The position numbers and the translations under genes are program-made. Below are positions 58,384 to 64,000 of a stretch of 64,000 nt of DNA, in pieces; positions within the stretch are counted from its first letter, which is position 1; every line of letters starts with the position of its first letter. The notes below the pieces were generated by a model that was not told the origin of the DNA, searched no databases, and saw only the letters and a list, made by a program, of their open reading frames with translations. The stretch spans positions 46,651 through 110,650 of the forward strand of contig NZ_JAEVFI010000006.1 in assembly GCF_019303495.1 (NCBI RefSeq). The letters are read 5' to 3'. Origin of the DNA: Streptomyces sp. JJ66 (GTDB lineage: Bacteria > Actinomycetota > Actinomycetes > Streptomycetales > Streptomycetaceae).

Positions 58384-60498
58384 TTACGCAGCGTCACCGT
58401 TTGCGGTGTCGTCGTCCCGGGCGTCGAGCGCGGCGGTGATCTTGTCGCGGCTGACGACCATGTGCCCGTTGGACTTGTAGGGGGCGGCGTCGGCGGGATC
58501 GAGGACAGCTTTGAGGGAGGCGAAGGTCCAGTCGCGGTAGCGGCGCGGGTTGGCCTGAGCCAGGCGCTGGAGGACTTCTTGGGTGCGCATGCGCGGCTCG
58601 TTGCCGAGCGCGTTGCCGATCGCGGCAAGGTCGTCCGGCTCGTCGTGCTCGTCCGCGTCGGCGGAGGTCTCGATGGTGGTGCGTAGTTGGCGGGCGCGGT
58701 CGGTGATGGCCCGGGCGTCGTCGTCGTTGATGAAGTGGGTGCGGACGTTGGTGAAGGTCTGCCCGGCGGCGAGCTGGAGTCCGTCACCGGCGACGACGAG
58801 TTGCCCCCGGTCAAGGCCCTGACGCAGTTTGTGGGGGGCGGCGCCCGCTTGTACTGGGGCCTCACCGAGCGCCATCTGGGCCTGGGATTCGGTGCCCAGG
58901 GCCAGGGAGGCGCGGATGTGGTTGCCCTCCCGGGAGCGCTTGGGCAGGTTCTCGTTGGTGGGGTCCTGGGTGCCTTCCCAGATGGTGACGTTGACCGCGC
59001 GGCCCTGGTCATGGATGCCCTTGACGGCCTGGAAGTAACGGGAGGTGGCCTTGGAGCCGCCGTAGGGGCGCTTGTCGGCCCCGATGGCGCCGCAGCCGTA
59101 GGCGACCTGTGCCTCATCCACCACGGCCACCAGCGGCGGAAACACCGTTCCGGCCGGGGCGAGTAGGCGCCGCTGCATCTCGGCGAAGATGCCTTCGACC
59201 ATTTCCGTGGCCTCGGCCACGTGGTCATCGGTGGGACCCTGGATCAGCGTGTGGGCTAGACCGTCGAACATGTTCCAGTCGCCGACGCCTTTCAGGTCGG
59301 CGATACGGAACTCCACTGTGGGGTCGAGGATGAGCCACAGTGCCAGCGCCCGCAGGGAGGCGGTCTTGCCCTGGTTGGACAGGCCCGTGACCAGTAGGTG
59401 CCGCTGGTAGAGGCTGACGGCGGCCTGGTCACCGCGCAAGTCCAGCCCCCAGGGGGCGCGGCCGGACTTGTAGTCGGCGCGCAGGGTGGTGTCCAAGGCC
59501 AGGGGGGAGGCGGGGACGGGCTCGTCCAGCGCGCCGGAGTCCGCGATCCATACCCGCACCGTCCGGGCGGCGGGGGCGATGGAGATGTAGACCTCGTGCT
59601 CGTGACGGCCCAGGTTCTCTGCCAGCTTCCGGCGGCGGGTCATCACTTCTTCCGTGGTCACCCCCGAGGGGAGGGTGGCGTCCACTTCCACGCCGCACCC
59701 GGCGATACGGATCGGGCCGAGCATCGCGGCCCCCGCGTCGCCCATGTCGCGGATCGCGGTCCGCAACGCGGCAATGCCCAGATCACGCAGCGCGGTGACC
59801 ACGATCGAGGGCGTGATGGGCGGCCCCTCCGCAGTGCGCTGGGTGGCCGGGAGTGCCCACTGCGGCGCGGTCTGCCGCCGCCGCCCGACCGACCACAGGC
59901 TCAGCAGCACCAGCCAGGGAGCGGCCACCCACAGCGGCCCCCACACCACGGCCAGCAACACCGTCAGCCAGTAGACCAGCGACACCACGGCCATGGCGGG
60001 AGCGATCACGTCAGCTACCTCCCCCGTGGCCAGGGCCAGCAGGGCGCCCACGGCGAGTAGCACGGCGGCGCCGGTGGCGGCTCCGGCCGCGAGGCCCTTG
60101 GCGGCGCGCTGGGGCGCGGTGAGCAGTTCCATGCGGCGCATGTGGCGGGCGGCGCGGAACCGCGCTCCGCGCTCTTCCCACTCGGCCGCCAGCTCGGTGT
60201 TGCCCGCCGCCTCGGCGGCCCGGATCATCCGCTCGTAGCGGGAGGCTGAGCGGCCTTCCCAGGCCCGGCGGGCCAGCACCCGCGCGCCACCGGCCACGTA
60301 GAGGCTGTGCCGGACCGTGAGCCGCCCGGCGGTGCGGGTGTGCTCGTGCGTGGCCGCCCAGCGCACCGCCCGCCCGCAGCGCACCCAAGCAGGCGGCGGC
60401 GCCGAGCCGCCGCCCGGAACAACGGTCAGCGGCGGGTCCGTGCCCGGCGGTGGTGGGGGCGGGTCGGGTTGGAACAGGGGGACGATGTTCTCGGTCAT
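58384..60498 (-). CDS. TraB-like FtsK/SpoIIIE conjugal DNA translocase
   Basis: A 704-residue motor. The N-terminus is a Pro-rich tail and basic region; two or three helices lie near 137-200. The FtsK-type ATPase has Walker A G-L-S-N-Q-G-K-T at 372-379, and Walker B V-A-V-V-D-E-A-Q near 456-463. The C-terminal 90 residues include a winged-helix-like element. Such TraB proteins move double-stranded DNA between Streptomyces hyphae. ATG 60498 has AGGAG upstream. It is a separate unit flanked by hairpins. Confidence 0.92.
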   Translation of the reverse strand: MTENIVPLFQPDPPPPPPGTDPPLTVVPGGGSAPPPAWVRCGRAVRWAATHEHTRTAGRLTVRHSLYVAGGARVLARRAWEGRSASRYERMIRAAEAAGNTELAAEWEERGARFRAARHMRRMELLTAPQRAAKGLAAGAATGAAVLLAVGALLALATGEVADVIAPAMAVVSLVYWLTVLLAVVWGPLWVAAPWLVLLSLWSVGRRRQTAPQWALPATQRTAEGPPITPSIVVTALRDLGIAALRTAIRDMGDAGAAMLGPIRIAGCGVEVDATLPSGVTTEEVMTRRRKLAENLGRHEHEVYISIAPAARTVRVWIADSGALDEPVPASPLALDTTLRADYKSGRAPWGLDLRGDQAAVSLYQRHLLVTGLSNQGKTASLRALALWLILDPTVEFRIADLKGVGDWNMFDGLAHTLIQGPTDDHVAEATEMVEGIFAEMQRRLLAPAGTVFPPLVAVVDEAQVAYGCGAIGADKRPYGGSKATSRYFQAVKGIHDQGRAVNVTIWEGTQDPTNENLPKRSREGNHIRASLALGTESQAQMALGEAPVQAGAAPHKLRQGLDRGQLVVAGDGLQLAAGQTFTNVRTHFINDDDARAITDRARQLRTTIETSADADEHDEPDDLAAIGNALGNEPRMRTQEVLQRLAQANPRRYRDWTFASLKAVLDPADAAPYKSNGHMVVSRDKITAALDARDDDTANGDAA

Positions 60499-60542
60499 GA
60501 TGGGGCGGTGCTCCTGTCTGCCGTCAGGGCGGGTGGGTAGGG

Positions 60543-60585
60543 CCGGGGACGGCCGGTTGCTTGGCGGCTTGGCGGCCGTCCCCGG
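60543..60585 (-). terminator. terminator upstream of traB
   Basis: Perfect 12-base arms (60543-60554, 60574-60585) with a 19-base loop, 6 bases past the stop of the small gene at 60592. Confidence 0.75.
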
Positions 60586-60591
60586 GCGAAG

Positions 60592-60756
60592 TCAGACCGT
60601 GCCGCGCTGCCGGGCGCGGTCAAGGATGCGGTCTACCTTGCGTTGCAGATCGGTCAGGTAGACGTGATCACCAGCGATAGAGCGCTTGCACATACGCCCC
60701 ACCAGCACGGCGACCTTGGCCTTCTCGGCGGGCGTGAGCTTGGGGTCATCAGCCAT
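60592..60756 (-). CDS. small hypothetical protein
   Basis: A 54-residue protein, helical and charged: M-A-D-D-P-K-L-T-P-A-E-K-A-K-V-A-V-L-V-G-R, then D-R-I-L-D-R-A-R. It resembles small DUF6257-type AICE proteins, with low certainty. An alternative start is GTG 60768. It forms its own unit between hairpins. Confidence 0.6.
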   Translation of the reverse strand: MADDPKLTPAEKAKVAVLVGRMCKRSIAGDHVYLTDLQRKVDRILDRARQRGTV

Positions 60757-60800
60757 CAGCGAAGCCACCCTTTCCGGGCCGGGACTGTCCCAGCTCCCCA

Positions 60801-60836
60801 CCACCCCCCAAACCGGATACGGTTCCCGGGGGGTGG
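60801..60836 (-). terminator. terminator of the transfer operon
   Basis: Arms CCACCCCCC (60801-60809) and GGGGGGTGG (60828-60836) with an inner AACCG/CGGTT stem and loop GATA, 10 bases past the stop at 60847. Confidence 0.75.
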
Positions 60837-60846
60837 CAGGCAGCTG

Positions 60847-61056
60847 TCAGGCGGGCCGCAGCTCGTGGCTGTGACACAGCACCGGCCCAACCAGCAGACC
60901 GACGCCGCATACGGTCCACCGCCCGCCGGTCAACGGCCCGGGCGGCACCTCATCAACGATCCGGCCCGTGCGGCCCACCGCACGCGCATCGTCCGCACAG
61001 GAGACGATCAGCACCTCGTCACCAGCAGCGAACACACCAACCACCCCCCCATTCAC
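60847..61056 (-). CDS. small hypothetical protein of the transfer operon
   Basis: A 69-residue protein with hydrophobic segments V-L-I-V-S-C and V-C-G-V-G-L-L-V-G-P. GTG 61056 overlaps the upstream gene by four bases. No family is recognised. It is the last gene of the coupled transfer block. Confidence 0.6.
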   Translation of the reverse strand: MNGGVVGVFAAGDEVLIVSCADDARAVGRTGRIVDEVPPGPLTGGRWTVCGVGLLVGPVLCHSHELRPA

Positions 61057-61430
61057 GACCGCTTGCGGGCACGACCGACACGGACAGCAGGCGGCGACCC
61101 TCCGGAGCCGCCCACCGAGCGCACTACGCTCACCACGCCCCAGGCCACGACGGCGGCGAGCACGGCCAGGACGGCGAGGTTCGCGGCGATGGCCGCCAGC
61201 GCCCCCACCAGCAGCGGCCCGGCGACCACGGTCGCAGCCACCGCCCCCGCACCCACCCCAGCCCCCAAAGCGAGACGGGCCAGCATGCGGTCAGGCGGGG
61301 CCTGGTGAAGATGCTGATGCACCACAGGCGGAGCGAACGAGTCGGCGTAGGCGTGGGTGCCATCAGGCAGCCGCACCACCCGCGCCACCGGCGGCCCCGG
61401 ATCACGGCGCGGTTCGGGAAGGCGTTCCAT
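61053..61430 (-). CDS. DUF6251-like small membrane protein (spread region)
   Basis: A 125-residue protein. A polar N-terminus (P-D-G-T-H-A-Y-A-D-S-F) precedes two adjacent hydrophobic helices (residues 50-75 and 78-100) and a basic tail. This layout matches small AICE proteins in the spd position (SpdB2-like/DUF6251). Such proteins assist spread of plasmid DNA through mycelium. GAGGAG precedes ATG 61430. Confidence 0.65.
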   Translation of the reverse strand: MERLPEPRRDPGPPVARVVRLPDGTHAYADSFAPPVVHQHLHQAPPDRMLARLALGAGVGAGAVAATVVAGPLLVGALAAIAANLAVLAVLAAVVAWGVVSVVRSVGGSGGSPPAVRVGRARKRS

Positions 61431-61462
61431 ACAGGACTCCTCTCTCGGGCAAGCACAGCTCG

Positions 61463-61669
61463 TCAGAGCTGGTCGGGGTGGAGGGCGAAGAACAGGAACA
61501 CGAGATTCGGGGCGTCGTACTTCCCGGCCAGGACTTCACGCACCTGCGAAAACGTCGCCGTGTGCGTGGTCTGGCCGGGAGTGACGTCGAACGATCCGTG
61601 CTCTGTGGCGATGAGACCGTGAGCGGTTTGCACCGTGGCGATCCAGTGGTGCTTAACCATCTGCTGCAT
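61463..61669 (-). CDS. small hypothetical AICE protein
   Basis: A 68-residue protein: H-H-W-I-A-T-V-Q-T-A-H-G-L-I-A-T-E-H-G-S then F-S-Q-V-R-E-V-L. The fold looks alpha/beta and soluble. AAGGAG precedes ATG 61669. It is 15 bases downstream of the RRQRL gene. The function is unknown. Confidence 0.65.
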   Translation of the reverse strand: MQQMVKHHWIATVQTAHGLIATEHGSFDVTPGQTTHTATFSQVREVLAGKYDAPNLVFLFFALHPDQL

Positions 61670-61684
61670 GGGCGGACTCCTTAC

Positions 61685-62071
61685 TCAGGCCGCGAGGGCG
61701 GCGGGTTGGTCGTGGCAGCTCGGACACATGCCGAGCGAAGTGGGGATGCAGTACGGGCGCACCGTGCGGCACTGCGGACACGTCCGCCGCGCGGCCAGCG
61801 CCGCCGCCAGCGCCGCCCACTTCGCGGGCGTCATCGCCCGCACCGGCAACGCGGCGTCGATGCGGTACAGGTAGGCGGTCAGCGGCTCCCGCCCCCGGCG
61901 CCGGGGGCGCAGCACTTGGGCCACCGGGTCCTGCCCACCGGGGCGTAGTCCGGCGGCGCGGAGCTGGCGGCGGGTGGCCAGCCCCTCAGGGGCCAGCCGC
62001 CAGGGGTAAGTCGGCAGGCCGAACCGGGCGCCGGTGGGGTCGTGGCAGTCGGCGCGGGTGAGGCGGTTCAT
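61685..62071 (-). CDS. RRQRL-motif zinc-binding protein
   Basis: A 128-residue basic protein with the R-R-Q-L-R-A-A-G-L-R-P-G-G-Q motif and a C-terminal zinc ribbon, C-P-Q-C and C-P-S-C separated by R-T-V-R-P-Y-C-I-P-T-S-L-G-M. Such RRQRL proteins are frequent in AICE transfer regions, with unknown task. ATG 62071 overlaps the upstream gene by four bases. Confidence 0.78.
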   Translation of the reverse strand: MNRLTRADCHDPTGARFGLPTYPWRLAPEGLATRRQLRAAGLRPGGQDPVAQVLRPRRRGREPLTAYLYRIDAALPVRAMTPAKWAALAAALAARRTCPQCRTVRPYCIPTSLGMCPSCHDQPAALAA

Positions 62072-62934
62072 GCCGCCACCCGCTTCCACGCCGCCCGCAG
62101 GCGGACCTCGGAGGCGGAGTGTCCGGCGGCACGGAAGCGAGCGGCCATCTCGCGGTAAGAAAGCGGCGGGGTCCGGCGGTGCCGAATCTCGTCCACGAGC
62201 GCGTCCAGCTCGCCATCGTTCAAAGCCCCTCCGGCTTCCAGCGCCGACGCCTCCACCGCTTGAGTCGGCCCCCACACCGGCAACTCCCAGCGGGGTGTGA
62301 CGCCGGGCGTGACGGGGGCCGTCACACAGGTCAGCGCCTTGCCGGTCTCCTCACCCGTACGAGCCGCCTCCAGGGTGGACCACGCCTGGGAGAGAGTCTT
62401 GGCCGTTTGAGCCTGGACGCGTGCGACGCGCGCCCCGGCCTGCGTCACAGCCGTAAGACGCATCTCCTCGGTTCCGGCATCAGCGCGCAGCCGGGCGCGG
62501 GCGACGGCCGCTTCATCACGGGCGTCCTGCCGGATGCTGCGGATCGCGCCCAAAGCGGCGGGGGTGAGCGCGGTACGCTCCCACAGCCCGTGCACCGCCC
62601 ACAGCGCCTTGGCGGCCAGCGGCAGCCACGCCACCGCCAGCCACGCCCCCACCGACCCCTGGACAGTCAGCGCGTGAGCAGTCAGGACACCAGCGGCCAG
62701 CAGACCAAAGGCCCACCCCACGCCGGTGACGGCGCGGCTGTAGTCACCCTGAGCGGCCAGACGGCGTTCGTAGGCCAAGGTAGCCAGCCATCCCCCGTCG
62801 ATACCCAGCCCCACCACAGCGGCCACCGGCCACGGCACCGCAGCGCCCAGCCACATCACCACCACAGCCAACGTGAGCACCATCGACACCGCCGTCATGG
62901 CGGCAGCCGGGAGAACCGTGGTCTTGGTGCTCAT
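62068..62934 (-). CDS. SpdB3-like membrane spread protein
   Basis: A 288-residue protein. Four hydrophobic helices lie in residues 10-110 (M-V-L-T-L-A-V-V-V-M-W-L-G, V-G-L-G-I-D-G-G-W-L, L-A-V-A-W-L-P-L-A). A long Ala/Arg coiled region (130-200) and a C-terminal winged-helix-like end (L-S-Y-R-E-M-A-A-R-F-R) follow. This order is typical of SpdB-type intramycelial spread proteins. It is coupled to GGDEF upstream and RRQRL downstream by ATGA overlaps. Confidence 0.75.
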   Translation of the reverse strand: MSTKTTVLPAAAMTAVSMVLTLAVVVMWLGAAVPWPVAAVVGLGIDGGWLATLAYERRLAAQGDYSRAVTGVGWAFGLLAAGVLTAHALTVQGSVGAWLAVAWLPLAAKALWAVHGLWERTALTPAALGAIRSIRQDARDEAAVARARLRADAGTEEMRLTAVTQAGARVARVQAQTAKTLSQAWSTLEAARTGEETGKALTCVTAPVTPGVTPRWELPVWGPTQAVEASALEAGGALNDGELDALVDEIRHRRTPPLSYREMAARFRAAGHSASEVRLRAAWKRVAA

Positions 62935-63575
62935 CCCGCCACCCCCCGGGTGCCCCGCCGTCCAGCCCGGCGGCCGTTGGCGGTGCGGGCGGCGAGCGCG
63001 GGGCCGTGGGCGATGCGCCAGCCGCCGCCCCCGCGCTTAGCCGCGTACATCGCCTCATCCGCCCGCCGCAACGCCAGCGACAGACCAGCGGCAGGCAGTT
63101 CGGCGGTCAGGCACGCGCCGATCGAGGCACCCAGGGTGAGGGTGTGGCCGTGGAAGGCCAGCGGCGCACACAGGTAGCTGTGCAGGTCACCCAGCAGCCA
63201 CGGCAAGGCCACCGGGTCGGCCACCGGGATCACGGCGGCGAACTCATCCCCGCCCAGACGCGCGGCTACCCCCTCCGGTTTGTCTTCCAGCTCTTCGGTC
63301 AGGCCACCGGCCGCAGCGCGTAGGGCGTAGTCTCCGGCGGCGTGCCCGTGGGTGTCGTTGAGCGCCTTGAAGCCGTCCAGGTCGATGACCAGGACCACCG
63401 CCGGACCACGCCGCAGCACCCGGGCGGCAGCCCGCTCGAACAGGGCGCGGGTGGGCAGACCGGTCAGCGGATCGAGCCGGGCCGTGCGCAGCTGGCGGCG
63501 CAGCCACCACCCATGCAGCCCCCACCCGGCAAGCACGGGCGCGGCGGCGGCAGCCGCAGGGATCAGGGCGCTCAT
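62931..63575 (-). CDS. membrane-anchored GGDEF diguanylate cyclase
   Basis: A 214-residue protein. One helix at 5-22, then D-P-L-T-G-L-P-T-R, and the GGDEF domain: metal residues D65 and D67 (V-I-D-L-D-G-F-K), N73 and H-G-H-A-A-G-D, signature G-G-D-E-F at 108-112, and A-D-E-A-M-Y-A-A-K. All catalytic residues for making cyclic di-GMP are present. The inhibitory I-site R-x-x-D is replaced by K-P-E-G. It is coupled on both sides inside the transfer operon. Start ATG 63575. Confidence 0.92.
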   Translation of the reverse strand: MSALIPAAAAAAPVLAGWGLHGWWLRRQLRTARLDPLTGLPTRALFERAAARVLRRGPAVVLVIDLDGFKALNDTHGHAAGDYALRAAAGGLTEELEDKPEGVAARLGGDEFAAVIPVADPVALPWLLGDLHSYLCAPLAFHGHTLTLGASIGACLTAELPAAGLSLALRRADEAMYAAKRGGGGWRIAHGPALAARTANGRRAGRRGTRGVAG

Positions 63576-63940
63576 GCCGCACCCCCACCCTGCGCAGCGC
63601 ACCAGGCGGCGGCCTCAGCATCCGGCAGGAGGCGGCAGGCCCGGACGGCTACTCGCGTGTTCGCCACGTAGGCAGTAGCCCTGTGGTGCTCGAAGACGAC
63701 CCCAGGCTGTGATTCCTGGGTAAAGCTGTCCACGCTCGCTTCCAAACGCGCGGCCCAGGCTCGCACGGCGCCCGCGTGGGGAACGTGAACGTGCACCTCC
63801 CCGAGATACCTCAGCGAAACCCGGTCAATCGGCAGGTCGGCGTGCGCGGTAACAAGCCGCCGCGCGACCGCGCCCGTGGCCAGCGCCGCCTGTTCCTCCG
63901 CCGCGATCATCTCCAGCACCGGCGACTCAGCCGCGCTCAT
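63572..63940 (-). CDS. hypothetical AICE protein
   Basis: A 122-residue soluble protein rich in alanine, with H-V-H-V-P-H-A-G-A-V-R-A-W and V-V-F-E-H-H-R-A-T-A-Y. It overlaps GGDEF by four bases and starts inside the stop of the next gene upstream (ATGA). No family is recognised. It could work with the cyclase but nothing in sequence proves it. Confidence 0.7.
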   Translation of the reverse strand: MSAAESPVLEMIAAEEQAALATGAVARRLVTAHADLPIDRVSLRYLGEVHVHVPHAGAVRAWAARLEASVDSFTQESQPGVVFEHHRATAYVANTRVAVRACRLLPDAEAAAWCAAQGGGAA

Positions 63941-64000
63941 GCCGCACCCCCGACCACAGCCAGGACGGTGGCCACGGCCAGCAGCACACCGGCTGTGCGG
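63937..64000 (-). CDS. 3' end of a membrane protein gene (partial)
   Basis: The last 20 codons read T-A-G-V-L-L-A-V-A-T-V-L-A-V-V-G-G and end in TGA, overlapping the next start by four bases. The stretch is a membrane helix. The gene continues past the window edge. Confidence 0.65.
   Translation of the reverse strand, partial: RTAGVLLAVATVLAVVGGAA

Larger units (their letters stand above)
53694..64000. mobile_element. actinomycete integrative conjugative element (AICE), left part
   Basis: Begins after tRNA-Ile and continues past the window. Visible modules are integrase/excisionase (53751-55132), replication (55281-57927), a Cys-rich protein, TraB-like translocase (58384-60498) and spread/transfer genes (60592-64000). 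All genes are on the minus strand, reading toward the tRNA. The far attachment site, a KorSA/Pra-type regulator and the remaining genes are not in view. Confidence 0.88.

Noticed and set aside
60592..60804. 70-residue version of the small gene upstream of traB
   Set aside because: The extra 16 codons run over the ribosome binding site; the shorter start (60756) is better supported.
53694..64000. CRISPR array or defence system in the element
   Set aside because: No regularly spaced repeats and no defence-type domains were found; the genes fit integration, replication and transfer.

Overview
The window is the replication-origin region of a high-GC actinobacterial chromosome, almost certainly Streptomyces or a close relative. 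The main evidence is the gene order rpmH-dnaA-oriC-dnaN-gnd-recF-DUF721-gyrB-gyrA, with rnpA, yidD, yidC, jag, rsmG, parA and parB on the other side. Supporting evidence is strong G/C third-position bias, frequent GTG starts, a DnaA with a very long linker, and nine perfect copies of the Streptomyces-type parS 14-mer.

Layout. Positions 1-8.3 kb hold a start fragment of a divergent gene, a small membrane protein, a cystathionine gamma-lyase/synthase-like enzyme, a NUDIX hydrolase, a PNPOx-like plus globin-reductase pair, a GNAT protein and a class A penicillin-binding protein. Positions 8.6-23.4 kb hold padR-ino1, an alr-like gene with femX, the rpsF-ssb-rpsR-rplI operon, a MATE transporter, dnaB, a GT87-type membrane glycosyltransferase, an MFS transporter and cca. 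Positions 23.6-33.8 kb hold a DUF6049 envelope protein, murJ, a pseudokinase, sigM with its anti-sigma factor, and trxB-trxA behind a SigR-type promoter. Positions 33.8-40.2 kb hold a GNAT gene and parB-parA-rsmG-jag-yidC-yidD-rnpA-rpmH, mostly coupled by short overlaps. Positions 40.2-53.5 kb hold dnaA, about 1 kb of oriC with many degenerate DnaA boxes, then dnaN through gyrA and a DUF3566 protein.

At 53617-53693 lies tRNA-Ile(GAU). Directly behind it starts an integrated actinomycete conjugative element (AICE) that runs past the window end. It has a tyrosine integrase, an excisionase, a split primase-polymerase/helicase replication module, a TraB-like DNA translocase and a run of small coupled transfer/spread genes. 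Unusual cargo includes an apparently intact membrane-anchored GGDEF diguanylate cyclase and a 58-residue protein with 11 cysteines. Every element gene visible is on the minus strand, and four strong hairpins divide them into transcription units.

Regulatory architecture worth noting: parS sites sit in intergenic DNA, inside long perfect palindromes at gene ends, and inside two coding regions where they encode V-S-R-E-T. Perfect 9/9 DnaA boxes were found upstream of dnaA, parA and dnaB but not in oriC itself. The rpsF leader contains three mutually complementary segments that can form alternative hairpins.
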